Positions 34,425 to 47,976 are shown, counted from the first letter of the stretch. The stretch is DNA of 64,000 bases from Bondarzewia mesenterica (GCA_004802705.1 SGPL01000070.1:24924-88923); one strand, 5' to 3'. Made by a program: numbers and translations. The notes: generated from the sequence alone by a model not told the origin.

Positions 34425-37400
34425 ATGTTTATGCACCCACGCCAGAACCGCCATGGAAGTCATTCTGGTATGTTGTCAGTAATTTTACGTGGTTTATAAC
34501 TCACATGTGCATGATTCTATCGTTAATAGATGCCAGTGGATGGCCATCTACATCTCAGAATGGCGGGGCAAATTCCGACGAAGATTCTGACACAGAACGA
34601 GGCCCATATCGATCGACTGCCAGTTCTGACCCGTCCGCGCTTGGCAATGAACCAAATTCAGAGTTGGATGGGCGGGGTAACGGCTCGGTAGTGACGGTCC
34701 CAGATCCAGTACCCATCATTCCCTACTGGTCCGCCAAACGACACTTGACCTGCGGAAACCCTACACCTCCGCCGCCTTGGGCTCCGAAGATGAGCCCATG
34801 GCGATCATCGCCTGGCAAGCTCAAGACGGCTAATGCGGCGTTGGTTTTATGCCTCAACATCGACGTGGACCCGCCAGATATCATCAAGACCAACCCTTGC
34901 GCGGTTCTCGAGTGTTGGGTTGATCCGCATACCATGCCTTCTCACAAGGCCCTTGAAGTGATTGGCACAAATTTGCAGCACCAGTTCGAAGGCCTCAGCC
35001 CCAAGATACCATACAAACCCATCCTAGATCCATCATACGAGGACCTGCGCCGATTCTGCACGACGCTACGAAAGCAGGCTAAAGATGATGCCGTCCTTTT
35101 TTATTACAATGGCCACGGAGTCCCGAAACCGACCCCTAGTGGCGAACTCTGGTGTTTCAACAGGAATTACACACAGTACATTCCTGTGTCTCTAGCCGAA
35201 GTGCAGGCTTGGCTCGGTACACCGTGCGTCTACATCTGGGATTGCTCTGCCGCTGGAAACCTCCTACTCAACTTCAACAATTTCGCCAAGCGACGGGATT
35301 CGGACAACAAGGATGCAGGGCATACAGAGGGCGCCACCTACTCCGAGTCTATACAACTGGCAGCGTGCGCTGCAAACGAGCAACTGCCACTATGCCCTGA
35401 ATTGCCTGCTGACCTTTTCACGTCCTGTCTTACCTCTCCAATAGACATTGCCCTCCGCTACTTCGTCATGCATAATCAGCTTCCAAATAACATCACCGCA
35501 GATATGGTCATGCAGCTTCCCGGCGACCTCAAGGACCGACGGACACCTCTGGGAGAACTAAATTGGATTTTCACTGCGATTACTGACACCATCGCATGGA
35601 CGACTTTTTCGCGCGAATTATTCACGAGACTCTACCGCTCTGATCTCCTCATTGCCTCACTCTTCCGTAATTTTCTGTTGGCCGAACGAATCATGAAGAA
35701 TTACCACTGCACTCCCCACACATCACCGTCACTGCCCCCTACTAACACGCATCCCTTGTGGGCTTCCTGGGATCTTGCAGTTGATGCTTGCCTAAGACAA
35801 CTCCCTGAGCTGCTAAAGCACACAGATTTGAGCACTAATGGTGTTTTATCGGGTAGCGCGTCCATGAGGGCACGCCGACAGGCGCAAGCTGCTGCTGCTG
35901 CTGTTCGCCAGGACAAGTCCAATGCCTCCGGCGAAAAGTCATATACTTACATCCCCAGCCGGTTTTTCACCGATCAGTTGACTGCTTTTGAGGTTTGGAT
36001 ATCTCGCGGAGGGTCTGCGCTCACGAAACGGGGACCCTTGTCTCTGCCTGTATGCACCGGGGATTCCAATGAGGAGTACGGGGCTGTGAGCGGTGGGCTC
36101 AAGCTATCACGGCCTGTTGATGGTTTGGAGAAGCCTGATCACCATCTCGTCCCACGCAAGCCACCAGAACAGTTGCCTATTGTTCTGCAGGTCCTTCTGT
36201 CGCAGCCGCATCGTATGCGTGCGCTGATCCTCCTCTCGCAATTCGTAGACCTTGGTCCATGGGCGGTCCATCTCGCCCTTGCCATCGGCATATTCCCATA
36301 TATATCCAAGCTACTTCAAGCTGCGGGGCAGGACCTGCGACCCGTGCTCATCTTCATATGGGCGCGCATATTGGCCGTCGACCCCACATGTCAGGTTGAC
36401 CTTTATACCAACCAGGGTTACAAGTACTTTGCGAACGTGCTTGCCGCTCAAGACGATCCTCTCCACGTCGCTATCCCCAATGTGTCGGAGCATAAGGCCA
36501 TGTGTGCATTCGTGTTGTCTGCAATCGCGCGGGACTACGCTCGCGGGCAGAATGCATGTTGGCACGAGAAAGTGTTCCACTCGTGCTTCGAGCGACTAGA
36601 AGAAGGCGATTTCCTCCTCCGACAGTGGTCTGCGCTTTGCATCGCTCAGATGTGGGATGGGAATGACGATCTTAAGGTATTCGGAGTGGACCATGGGACC
36701 CAGGACAAGTTCATCGCTCTGTTGTCGGACGATTCGCCCGAGGTCAGAACTGCTGCGCTATATGCCCTTGGCACATTCCTCGGTGCGTCTGGTTCAGTTG
36801 ACCCGGAAAAGATCGGCGGCGGAGGATCTGGGAGTATGTTTTCTCTCTCGGAACACGTACATTTTCGTATGGAAGTCGCAGTTGTCACTGGCGCGACGCT
36901 GGCTGTCAAGGAGGATGCTAGTCCAATGGCTCGTAAAGAGTTATTAATTCTGATCAGCTGCCTTGTTAGGGAGTGGAGAGGATATTTCGTTGTCTGCGCG
37001 TGGTTATATTGGGAAGAGGACAGACGCTGGAAGTCGGGCGATGTTCCTCAGCTCCATGAGGAAGATGCCACTGATCAAGCTATAGCTGAATGGCTGGATG
37101 GTTTTGGAGATAACGAGGCTCTGCGTCAGGGAAACCGAGTGCTACTTTCATCCTTCTTCACCATCTTCACGGTCCTCTTGGAGCTTTCCGTTGATCCTTA
37201 CCTTGAGGTCGCCACTCTCGCTCAGACGATCGTGGACTATATAATGGCCCTTCTTTTGGAATCTCCATTCACTCGTCTGGATAGCACCTCTATCGGGAGT
37301 CTGTCGTCACAGGATGTAAAAACAACGAGTAGTTACCGCTCTCGTCGCTCATCTTTGATATCATCACCATCGCGAACGCGGCCATCGTCTCCAACAGGAT

Positions 37401-39653
37401 TCCGGCCAGGTATGGTTCGCAGCGATACAATGTCGAGCACAATCTCGTCTGGCGTTTCCAACACCCTCCGGCGCACATCATCATTTGCCAACGCGCTCAA
37501 GATTCTAGCTGGGGGCATTGCTTTCCCCTCACTTGAAGACGCGCACAAATCAACGCACAAATCAACGCACCAGCACTCACACGCCCCACGCTCGCCCCCC
37601 CACTCGGAGAGACCAGACATCTCCCGCCCACCTTCACCGAACCTGAATCTAGCTCAGTACGCATCACCATATCCCCGTCTATCAGCAAAAGGATATTCCG
37701 TCAGCGCCCCTACGTCGCCCACGTCGTCCGCTCGCTCATCAAAGGACATCGTTTCACCCCGCGCGATAGATTTCTTGCCGTCAGACGTCATGGAGGCGTT
37801 GTTTGAAGAAGACATGGAGCGGCTGAGGGCGCGACGGCGGGCGGGTAAGACCAGTAGAGAAGGGTACAACGGCGCGTTACCCAGTCCGTCAGATAGTACA
37901 TCTTCAGGCAATTTCAACACGAACAACGTGCATTTGGGCTTGGGTACAGGCACGGGTGTTCGCGACGTCTTGCCACTGAAGTCTCAGTTCTTTGACTTGT
38001 GCAGTGAGTACTTTAAGGAACCCCAGATGAGAGTCAGTCTATCAAGTTTCGGTCGCCAGGACTTCGCGTGCTCACGTGCTCAACATTGGTTTCTAGCAAG
38101 CGGAGGCGGATGAAACAGGGAGTCTGGAGTACAATTACCAGGCATGGCGGCAGCAACGGAATGAACAAGTGATATCAGAGACGCAATCGCAGGCCGAGGT
38201 TGCTGGTTAGTCCTGTTTGTATTAATTAAATATCGCCATTCTGACATCTATCCTTAACTTCGCAGACAGTCGTCAGTGGGATCGGCCAGTCACGACACTG
38301 CACGTCTCAGGGGTACCGTTGTCCATGGCTTTCCATGCTTACGATCCACACCTCGTTGTCGCGAGCGAGACGGACATAGTGCAGTAAGTCAGTCGTTTGT
38401 TCCGCAACGATGGATTTCTCATGCTTTCTGGATCAGTGTTTGGGATTGGTCGCACCGCCAGCGCCTGGCTACTTTCTACAACGGCAATCCGGCACAGGCT
38501 GGCATTACCTCTGTCCAGTTCATCAATCAGGATGTCGGCGGTATCATCCTCGTCAGTTCCGGTAGGTCTTTCCAGAGTATACATGAACTCTCCGGATTGT
38601 TTTGATTGATAAGTCGCACAGCGGACGGTATGATACGGTTGTATCGAAACTACGACCCCGCCACGAGCAGTACCGGGGTGCAGATGGTCAGTGCATTCCG
38701 GGGGCTGGGAGAAATCATCCAAGTGCGCCGCGGGAGTGGCGTCGTTGTGAATTGGAAGCAGTCTGGGGGGTCGCTCCTTGTCAGCGGCGACTCGCGAATG
38801 ATCAGAGTGTGGGATGCGCACACCGAGTCGCAGCTGATGGTGCGTGTGGTTTCATTTGTGCAAAGGACGGGCGCTGATGTACTGTGGGCCGCATGATAGG
38901 ATCTGGCGACCAACTCTGAGAGCCCTGTCACTGCTATGATGTCGGATGGAGGGCCGTCCTCCATATTTTTGGCGAGTTTCGCGGATGGTATCATCAAGGT
39001 GTTTGATCGACGCTATGACGAAGAGAATGCTGTTGTGCGGTCATACAATGAGCATAATGCCTGGGTGCAAAACTTGCGCTGGCATCCGTCCTTGGGAGGA
39101 CAACAATTCCTGTCTGCAAGGTAAACGGTTTCATCAAGGAATTGTTTCTGCTCAAGGCTTATTTGAAGCATAGCTTAAACGGCGAGGTCAAACTGTGGGA
39201 CATTCGGGGGTCTGACAGGGCTCTGGAGACGTGGGGTCTGTTCCCGAACGGGCTCTCCGCTTTTGATGTGCACGAACAGACAGGCGTATACGCTGCGTAA
39301 GCCTGCATTACAACTGACGCGTTGGTCACGGTCTTGATCTCCTCTTCACACAGTTCATCTGCATTGACGCAATCCAGCTGGCGGTATCAGCGCACGACTG
39401 TCCGTTCCATCGCGCGGCCGGACGTCAGTTCGACTGTAAACCTGTCCACTGGCATCTCGGCTTCGCCCTCGCGCGCGTGGCCATCGCCCTTCATTCCTCG
39501 CTCTGGCTCGCTTGCGTTCCATCCCGTGGAGATGCTATACGGGATTGGCTGCCCCGATGGGACTGGTGCGTTTAGTCTCCTCTCCAGTGCCTTGAAATCG
39601 GATGCTGACATGCTGACATGTCAGTTCGTGTCATGGGCTGCAACCTCGCGTGA
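34425..39653 (+). CDS. KOG1: Raptor/Kog1, scaffold subunit of TOR complex 1
   Basis: Recruits substrates to TORC1 and regulates growth. Ten exons: 34425-34467, 34530-38032, 38097-38205, 38266-38383, 38437-38561, 38622-38839, 38900-39120, 39174-39296, 39354-39565 and 39625-39653. The sum is 4,701 nt (1,566 aa), the yeast Kog1 size. The ATG at 34425 (MFMHPRQNRHGSHSD) is used because it gives the phase needed across the first intron; ATG 34431 is an in-frame alternative. The N-terminal RNC (caspase-like) domain has WSAKRHLTCGNPTPPPPWAP, VLCLNIDVDPPDIIKTNPCA, YYNGHGVPKPTPSGELW (~206) and YIWDCSAAGNLL (~250). HEAT-type helices follow (VDLGPWAVHLALAIGIFPYI, RTAALYALGTFLGA), then an S-rich linker with RRTSSF, and C-terminal WD40 repeats (VWDWSHRQRLATF, MIRVWDAHT, EVKLWDIRGSD) ending LAFHPVEMLYGIG...VMGCNLA. 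The last exon is 29 nt. Confidence 0.96.
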
Positions 39654-40246
39654 AACGATCCCGTCGGTCGTTCGTCGCATCAGGATCTCGACGTTCATGC
39701 TCTTGGTGTTTTGTTTGTTGTACACACCATGATGAAAGTCCTGCCTCGTTTCTCGAAGTACTTGTATACTGACTATATACTCCTGCTTATTGTCCGTTGT
39801 TATACTTAATTCTTCTATTTTCTTGTCTGACACCCACATTACTATATCCACGTACACAGTATCTCGGTAGAGAGTGGTGGATACTTAATGCACCTTTTTT
39901 CCGATGTCTGTATTTTTGGAGCAAGCCACGGCCCGTGTGGGACCGCCAAGCCGGACGATTGGGCAGCGCCTGGCAGCGCACTCAAGCTCAACTCCGGGCA
40001 ATATTGGTATCACCTCATGGCACTCAATATTTTCAACTCGCCTCTCCACAGCATTCTGCTCTGAGCTCTCATTCAACTAGTCCTTGCTTTGGTTCTCGGG
40101 CTGTTTACTTATACGTATACCCTTATTTTACTTATTCCCTATCTTGTTGCCCAGCAGGGTCGCACTCCTGATTGATCGTAACCGCTCAAAGAGGCTCGCA
40201 AACTGCACACTGTCAACTCTGTGAGCCGACGACTCGAGGTTGACCA
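39654..40246. promoter_or_regulatory. Intergenic region upstream of the GRAM-VASt gene
   Basis: 593 bp between two plus-strand genes. It is AT-rich in the first part (Raptor 3' UTR). The second half is CT-rich on the plus strand towards the next start. No gene recognised. Confidence 0.4.
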
Positions 40247-43200
40247 ATGGCCCCAAACTTCCTTTCGAAGTTTGTCAAGCCGACTTCTTCAGCAAACAAT
40301 CGCTCTCGAGCCAACTCTCCTGAGCGCACCGAACGCGCTCGAGCCTTTTCTTCACCCTCGAGACCACCGATTGCTTCCCAGATTTCGAACATTGAAGTCA
40401 GCCCGCCTCCGCCCTCTCCCGGCTCGCGCAGTAGTTCCCTTCGATCGTCGCAACCCAGTGTCACCATCATCCCCCCCGTCGCCTCAGAGCCACGCTGGTT
40501 CGTTTCCGAGCACGCGAGAAGGCAGTGTCAACGACGGCAACAGCACGTATGAGGCAAGAGAGCGTCGCGAGGGGCAGACGACACAGTTCGTCTCCATCGA
40601 AAGTCCCCGCTCCGACGACGACCTTGCTACGCCTACGCCTGGTCATATCCACACCTGGAACCAGACCGGGCACCGAACGCTTACGCCGTCCTCTTCGACG
40701 GGCAATCTGCGGGACAGAGTAATGAGCGCACCCTCTCGCCCACGCTCCCCAGCTGCCCCCTCCGCGGGACGGGATGCCACGGAAACGTCAATCCCTCACA
40801 CCCGAGCAGCCACCGACACTGGCCTCAACGTAACGCCTATTGTCGATTCGCCCACATCCCTCCCACCCGAGTTCCTTGACGCACCCACCACCACCTCTCC
40901 CACTGCTCTTACACCCACCCAATCCTTCCCAGGACTGCTCACCCCGCAGGCCAGCGCTGTTCGCGACTCCGACAGCGTCTCCGTCGTCTCGACCGCCAGC
41001 GCGCGTAAAAAGCGTCCGTGGCGCCGTTCATCCGCGAATACCAGCCCTCCAGCAGCCTCACAATCTCCAAAGCGCAAACACACTGGTCTGGCATCCGCCC
41101 TCGCTGCCTCTGGACTCGCCATGGTCAATCCAGGTATGATGCCCTTGATCGACCCGCCGGCCGTGGCACAAGCACCCTCGACATCACAACGTCTTAATGG
41201 GCGTTCTGGCTCGATATCGTCGGTAGTGCCTTCGGCGCGCTCGCCCGCCCTCAGCGGCATTCACATGAGCCCACGCTCGTCCCTCGACACCGGCCCAGTA
41301 TCCTCGCGCTCCCGTTCCCACTCTCGGAACGGCTCGCTATCGGTGCCACAGGACTTGGGCGACTCAGATGAGTCTTCAGGGCCACTGGCTGGCGAAGAGG
41401 AAGATGAAGAGCTGGATGATGACGACGATCAGCTACTGGCGGATCTGAGGGCGGACGACATCCCCGTCACAGGGTTTGCGGTCGCAAGCAATAAGCGGAA
41501 CGCAGACTTCCACGACCTCTTCCCATCGGTTCCGGAGGGAGACTACTTGATTGAAGGTACGACCATTGTCTAGATTCGTGTTCTTTTTTTGACTGTTCTT
41601 TCACAGATTACGGGTGCGCCCTGCAACGCGAGATCTTGATACAAGGCCGGATATATATCTCTGAAAATCACATATGCTTCCACGCTAATATCTTCGGTTG
41701 GATAACGGACGTAAGATATCTGCCTTGCAACGTGCGTCTTGTTATTTATTGACAACCTCCTGTATAGCTCGTCATCCCCATCTATGAGATCTTATCACTC
41801 GATAAACGAATGACGGCGTTCGTCATCCCAAACGCGATACAAATCACAACGCGCTCAACAAAATATACATTTGCCTCGTTCCTCGCACGCGACACAGTCT
41901 ACGACGTCATCTATAACATCTGGCGACTGGCACTCCCCGACGATGAATCCGTAGTTGGTTTGGACGATATGCCGGGTGGTTTGCCAGGTGACGGAGAAGC
42001 AGCATCTCCAGCGCTCGTCATGCGCAAGGCTACGCAGTGCGCGTGCTTGAAGGAAGGCAAGCATTTCAGCGACCTGGCGCTCGAGACCGTGCTTCCAGGC
42101 ACGCCAGAGAGGATCTACAATCTTTTGTTTGCTAGTGGATTCATCAAGGATTTCATGAGAGTCGACCAGAAGCTCGAGGGTAGACATTTGTTTTTTTAGC
42201 TCGTTGTACGATTGAAAGGCTCATTATCCACTATAGATATCCAGATCTCGGACTGGGCGCCCTCGACTTCGGACCCCAAATGCCTGACGCGCAACATGTC
42301 GTATATTAAGCCGCTGAACAGCAGCATTGGGCCCAAGTCGACCAAGTGTGAGCTTCGCGACGAAACTATCCACTGCGACTTCGAGGACTACATTGTCACG
42401 ATCACCACCACGCGCACGCCCGATGTGCCCAGTGGAGGTGTGTTCTCGGTCAAAACGCGCACCTGTATCATGTGGGCCAGCGCAGTGTCCACAAAAGTCA
42501 TCGTTACAACGCAGGTTGAATGGACGGGGCGGAGTTTCATCAAAGGTGCTTTCATCGCAGTATCTTGCGCATGTCGGCTATTGATTCTCATGAATCGCAG
42601 GAATCATTGAAAAGTCCGCGGTCGAGGGCCAAAAGACGTACCATGCCGACCTGGACAAAGCTGCGCGCGATTACATTCAAGAACACCAATCAGAATTCAT
42701 TCCCGCCGGCGTCGACGTGGCAGCTGTCGTCGCGGCCGCACAACCAGATCTGATATTAACGCCCAGCCTACAGCACGAGCCATTGAGCAAGGAGGAGGAA
42801 CGGATTGCGCGCGAGCACGAGCGGAACCAGCGCGGGTTGCAATGGGCATACGATACGTTCGAGGGCGCGTACAACGTCGGGAAGCACTCCGCGGTGGACT
42901 TGATCGAGCTCCTGCGCGATACGTGGGACCAGTCAAGCACGTCGACGATCCTTTACATCATAATCGCTTTACTGCTATTCAGTAATGCGTACACATTGTT
43001 CCGGGCCAAGAGAGGCGAGGATCTGGACCGGCGCATGGAGATCAGGAAGCTGGAGGACAGGGAGAAGTGGGTTCAGGGCATCGTCACTGCACTTTGGGAC
43101 GAGCTCTCCGCTGGGAGGCAGCCACCGCCTTTCCTCAGCACCCACGCGCCTTCAGTGGAGCGCAAAGGCGGAGCGAAGGAGGAGATCGCGGACCTCCATC

Positions 43201-43265
43201 GGATGATCGATGCGGTGGAGGAGCGGGTACGGTATGTGCGGCAGAGCCTCAACGATTTGGACTGA
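40247..43265 (+). CDS. GRAM-VASt (StART-like) sterol-transfer protein, Lam/Ysp2 family
   Basis: ER-anchored protein of membrane contact sites that moves sterols between membranes (family knowledge). Six exons: 40247-40457, 40519-41556, 41607-41710, 41768-42179, 42237-42545 and 42601-43265. The sum is 2,739 nt (912 aa). Start MAPNFLSKFVKPTSSANN. A long S/P-rich N-terminal region has an acidic stretch (EEEDEELDDDDD). Then comes the GRAM domain: DYGCALQREILIQGRIYISE, FHANIFGWITDLVIPIYEI, DKRMTAFVIPNAIQI. The VASt domain follows (LPGTPERIYNLLFASGFIKD ... WTGRSFIKG), and one C-terminal TM (ILYIIIALLLFSNAYTLF) before a short coiled coil. The first intron (40458-40518, 61 nt) spans a poly-C run; it was preferred over a frameshift because it restores phase exactly. 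Yeast members carry one or two VASt domains; this one has one. Confidence 0.93.
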
Positions 43266-44014
43266 TTTGTTTGATTTGTTTGCTTTGCTTTCTCTTGTGG
43301 AACTTCTTGTATGCATGGTTTTCTGTCGTGTCTGGGTTTCGCGCGCTCATTGCTCTCTTTCGATTTTTTTTTCCTTTCCCTGCTTTTGCGTCGGGGCTTA
43401 CATGCTTAATTAGACATCGCCCACCCGTGTATTATATGATAACGGTTGATGATCGGACTGAGTCAGTGCACAAGAATGCTAAAACCACAGTAGTACTTAC
43501 ATTGCATTCTGGGTATATGGTGCAGTAACCCTACATATGCTTTTTGTTGACGGAACCGCCAGGTCAAGTGTTTGACCAAGCCTCGCGCGAATAACAGCGA
43601 GATATTGCACAAATACTTTATTAATTGAGACTTCTAAACAGCGGTGGCATAGTTAAAACCAAAAGGAGTGTTGCAATGATTACTTACTATGTGAAACATC
43701 GACGAGGGTAAAGACAGAGAAAAACCATATAAAAGATATAACCGTGAAAACAACATAAGTCCACCCGAGACCGGTCGACGGAATCGACGGGCGCAAACAA
43801 AAAGCAAACGAAAGTGCGGGTGGGGAATCAGTATGCGAGAGATATAGCGAGTCTCGGGTCAAATGCATAGACGATGAGAAGTGGTTGGATTTGCAAGCAA
43901 CAAGTGCAACGACAACGACGACGACAGATGAAATACGAGATACCATCCAGAGGCAAGCAAAAGCAAAAAGGGACACTCCAATCCAAAGTTGATGCAGAAT
44001 CCAGGAGTCAAATG
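43266..44014. other. Convergent 3' region
   Basis: 749 bp between the stops of two convergent genes, presumably two 3' UTRs. A hydrophobic minus-strand frame at 43680-43976 has no support as a gene. Confidence 0.5.
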
Positions 44015-47000
44015 TTAACGTGGCGACGCGAACAGTGAGAGAACCTTCTCCGCTCCCTCCTTGTATTTCTTCAACTTCTTGTTTTTCTGTTTGTCCTGAT
44101 CATCAGCGCCTGGCCCTGGATGAGCCTTCACCGTGTCGGTCACATCGGGTTCGCCGGCTGCACCGTCATCATTCGTCATTGATGCATCTGATGACGAATT
44201 GGGGCTACCAATTGAGACTGCGGATTCCTTCGATTTGAGCGACGGTGACATAGACATGGCGAAGGTGTTACGCGAGTGCGTCGGAGGAAGGAGACTAGAC
44301 GCCGTTGAGGCTGAAAGGTTGGCCGAAGTCGAGTGAGTCAAGGTCTTCGCCGTCACATTGGATGTCGATGAGCGCGTGGACGGCGGCGACTTGGCAAGCA
44401 AGAACGGTTTGGGGTTTCGTCGGAAGGTCAGACCTGGCGTCCGACCTCGTCGTTGCTTGTCGGCAGGGCTTGGTGACTTCGAATAATCGGAGCCGTTGAG
44501 ATCTGACGTCTGGGATATGCCTGATACCGACCGATTTGGCGTCGACCCCTTGCGGAAGACAGCCAATTTGTAACGGTCGACGACGCCACGGGCGAACAAG
44601 CTCGTCCCTTTGGCGCCGTTGCGGTCCTCGCCATCAGCTTCGATGAAGTCCCAGTCATCTTCATCCTCTTCACGTTCGGTGCCTGCCTCGTCCTCTTCGG
44701 GGGCATCGGAGAGATCGCGGTCCAACGCAGGGATACCCGACTTTTCTCTGCGACGGCCAGCGCGACCAGAAGATGGGCGGATGGCTGAGGGCTTGGTGGG
44801 GGCGATGGCCTTCCTTGACTCTTTGCGTGGAACCTCGGGAGGTGCAGGTTCGGGAGGCAGTTGCTTGACGGGTGATTGAGGAGTCCGTGGGACATCCTCA
44901 CTCGACCGCGGGGTAGGTGTGATGACTTCGGCCGGAGTCTCGGCCGGCACCGCACGAGGCTGTTCTGGGGGGGTTGCGATCTCCGTAGGTGTCTCCGGCA
45001 ATACAGCAGGTCGCGCCTCCGGCGTCTTGGGTTCTGGCGTCTGCTCCTGAGCAGAGGCCACGGATCCCTCGTCCTGCACACTGACTTCGTCGCCGTTGAC
45101 TTCCGCCAAGAGACTCGGGGTAACCTCATCCTCATCCTCTTCTTCCCCAGACTCCTCCACTTCCTCGACATCTTCCTCATCACCCAAGATAACTGAATGT
45201 CGACCCTTGAATGAATAGCCGTCAAACACATCCACAGTCTCATCTTCCTGTGGATGGACGGAGGAACTGCGTGACTGAGAAGGTGTGGTCACCGAGTCTT
45301 CTCCGTCTGTCCGGTCTGTATCCGTTTGGTCGCGTTCCTGATCAGTATCCACAAAGTCATTCTCGTCATTAATTACAGGCTCCATGTCGAGGAAGGTGTC
45401 GTCAAAGTTTTGGGTATCGCTTGCGTTTGAAGGATCAATAGGGGGGATATACGGGGCTATTTGTTCAAGTCAATACCGAGCCGGCGACCACAAAGAAAAC
45501 GACTCACGTATATAGCGTTTGTGATACACGTGGGACCAATCTCTGCAACGGTCATTAGCAAAGGCACATTTCAAAAAAAAAAAAAAAANAAAAAAGGCAA
45601 AGCCTAGCACACACATCATGGAGAAATAAGGGTGCCGTTTGATCCGAGGTTCGCTCAGTCTGAGCGCAGGATTTCGTTGAAGCAACTGGGCAGGCGTAAG
45701 CTACACCGACAGCGACGATCTCTCTCGAAGCACTTACCCCTCGAACTAAACTCTTCGTGTCCTGGTCCATGGCTCGATCATCTGGGAACTGCAACTCGTC
45801 TTGCAGAACCCGGACATACATGTCGGAGTGATTGTCGGCCCAAAATGGGGTCTACCAAAGAACAAAGAAGTCATAAGTGCCGCATACATGCGAAATGGGA
45901 GGTCAAGACGAACAATGCCGGTCAACATCTCATACAGCATGGTGCCGAAGCTCCACCAGTCAACTTCATAGCCATACGGCAGTCCCTGAATGACCTCCGG
46001 CGCGAGGTACTCGGCGGTTCCGCAAAATGTACTTGTCGAATCCGTTGGCCGTGCAGGCCACCCCGCCAAATCCTGTGCTTTCTCCTCGTTCATCCAGTAA
46101 GGAGTGGCAGCCTGTGGTGAGTGGAAACCATTGCTGAGACCGTTCGGCGTAGAAGGCGCAGTAATGGCCATAGTGCGTCTAGGGAACTCTTTAGAGAGAC
46201 CAAAGTCCGTGAGTACGATGTGTCCATCAGCGGCAATGAGTATGTTCTCCGGCTTGAGATCGCGATAGATGACGCCGGCAGCGTGAAGGCCTTCCACTCC
46301 TTCTACGATTTCTGCGGCATAAAATCGAGCTCTGTCCCGACCGAGTCTTCCCCAGCGTGCCAGTTGTGTAGCCAGATCGCCTCCGGGGTGGAAATCCTGT
46401 TGCAAGATCAATCAACACAGAATGATCAGAAATACAAGAAAAGCCGGCGCACCATGACTAAGAACAAATTCTCTTTGTCGTGGAAGCTCCACCACAGCTT
46501 GACAACAAACGGATCCGTGCCCTCAGCGGCCATTCTCTTTAGAACCGCCTGCTCCGTCAAAGTATGCTGAAGCTCCTGATGGGCAAGCACATGCCGCTTT
46601 GTGATGGCCTTGAGCGCGTACAGATCCGACGAGGACTTGTATCGAACGAGAAGGACCTTTCCGGCACAACCTTTGCCAAGCACGCGCATCATCTCGAAAT
46701 CGCTGACCTGCACCTTACGCTGCGACTTCTTCAGCTCGCGCTTCGGATCGGCGGACTTGGAGCGCTTCTTCCGCTTGCGTTTCTGCTCGCTGGACGTGTT
46801 GATGGATGAGTCATCTTCGGTCTGTGATGCGGTGTTGCCGTCTAGCTGAGAGGTCGACGGCGAGAAGATACGCGACAGGCGGGCGGACTTGGCAGGGCCG
46901 GCGGATTGGGAGCGGGGAATGCGAGCGGTATGGGATTCGGTCGCAATTGGCGTCGAAGGTACAGTGCTGTCGCCTTCATCAATGCCATTGGGCACCGCAG

Positions 47001-47976
47001 ATGCAGGGGTCGACGGTGCTTCAGAAGGTGCGGCCGCAGATACAACAGAGGCTTTCGGGGAGCGGGGGGTCTCAGGACGCTCTTCCATAGCAGACTGTGC
47101 TTCCTGCGTCTCCTCCGGCGCAGCACTCATCTCGCCAGTCCCTTCTTCCTGTATTTCTTCGTGGACCCTCTGCGACTCCTCCTCGCCATCAACAGCGTCA
47201 CCATTCTGTTGCTCCTTCGCAATCGTATGCACATCCACCGTGCTTGGTGAAGCCATATGCGCCGCCAGGTCAGAGCGCACGCGTTTTGATGGCGCGCTCG
47301 ACACGCACGCTCTCCAGATCGTCCGTGCGCACGCGCATGAAGCGTTTCCACACACGCGCTTGACGCAACAACTGGTCGTTGGAGATCGTGGTCAAGTATG
47401 CCGCGAGACCGGTCACCGTAGGATTCGTAGACGCGGAACTCTTAAGCAGGCTGTTCACGACGCCCGAGAACGGGTCAGCGATTTCGTTTCTAGGAGATGT
47501 TACGGGGGTGGAGACGAGGGATGGAGCGTTGGCGTTACTTGTGGCGGAAGCACGCGACAGATGACGGCCGTTGACAGATTTGGAGGCGGGAGAGGCCAGG
47601 CGGGACAGGGTATTGAGGAAAGCGGACTTTCGCTTTGCGGGTTGTACTATACTGGTTTGTATGGGAAGTTGAGGTAATGTTGCACCGGGATGCGAGTCGC
47701 GCAGCTTGTGGTGTAGCTCGACAATCTCACGGGCAGTGCGACTGAGTGTCAGATTGTGAGTCGGCGCTGGAAATAGGAACCATCAGTTGCGAGTAAGCAT
47801 GGCACAGTGTATAATGGATACTCACTCTTTACGTAGAGGCTGTAGGACGCAGGGTCATGGGGATTCTCTGCTACACTAACAGTCCAAGGACCATCCTGAG
47901 CATCCATTCGAAGCACAGGTCGGCGGGCTGGACGCGGTTGTGGCGACTCCTGGGTCCGGCTCTTTACCGAAGGCAT
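44015..47976 (-). CDS. AGC-family protein kinase with N-terminal PX-like domain
   Basis: Ser/Thr kinase. The start at 47976 encodes MPSVKSRTQESPQ, then a PX-like stretch: GPWTVSVAENPHDPASYSLYVK, then after an intron TLSRTAREIVELHHKLRDSH, suggesting phosphoinositide binding. A disordered S/T/P/E-rich linker follows (47250-46750). The kinase domain (about 46720-45500) has LGKGCAGKVLLVRY (G-loop), YALKAITKR (catalytic Lys), VIYRDLKPENI (YRD, as in AGC kinases), LTDFGLSKEF (DFG) and FCGTAEYLAPEVIQG (APE). About 54 residues lie between DFGLSKEF and GTAEYLAPE, against roughly ten in typical AGC kinases. The C-terminal AGC tail NFDDTFLDMEP is visible, then a 450-residue acidic S/P-rich tail ending LSLFASPR at 44015. 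An intron at 45555-45600 contains a ~25-T pyrimidine tract (minus strand) with one N. Nearest relatives look like the fungal RSK-like or Psk group; the exact orthologue is not assigned. Confidence 0.88.

Noticed and set aside
35890..35910. CAG/GCT triplet run as an expandable repeat
   Set aside because: Only four to five units, coding for Ala within Raptor; too short to be notable.
45571..45596. Poly-A run with an N as a retroelement tail
   Set aside because: On the minus strand it is a long T tract inside a GT-AG intron of the kinase gene, i.e. a pyrimidine tract; no element body or target duplication is present.
44428..47677. Long open frames antisense or out of frame to the AGC kinase (271 aa at 44428-45243 minus; 262 aa at 46889-47677 plus)
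   Set aside because: They lie over low-complexity S/T/P/E-rich coding sequence, which keeps other frames open; composition is Arg/Pro/Ser-rich with no family resemblance.
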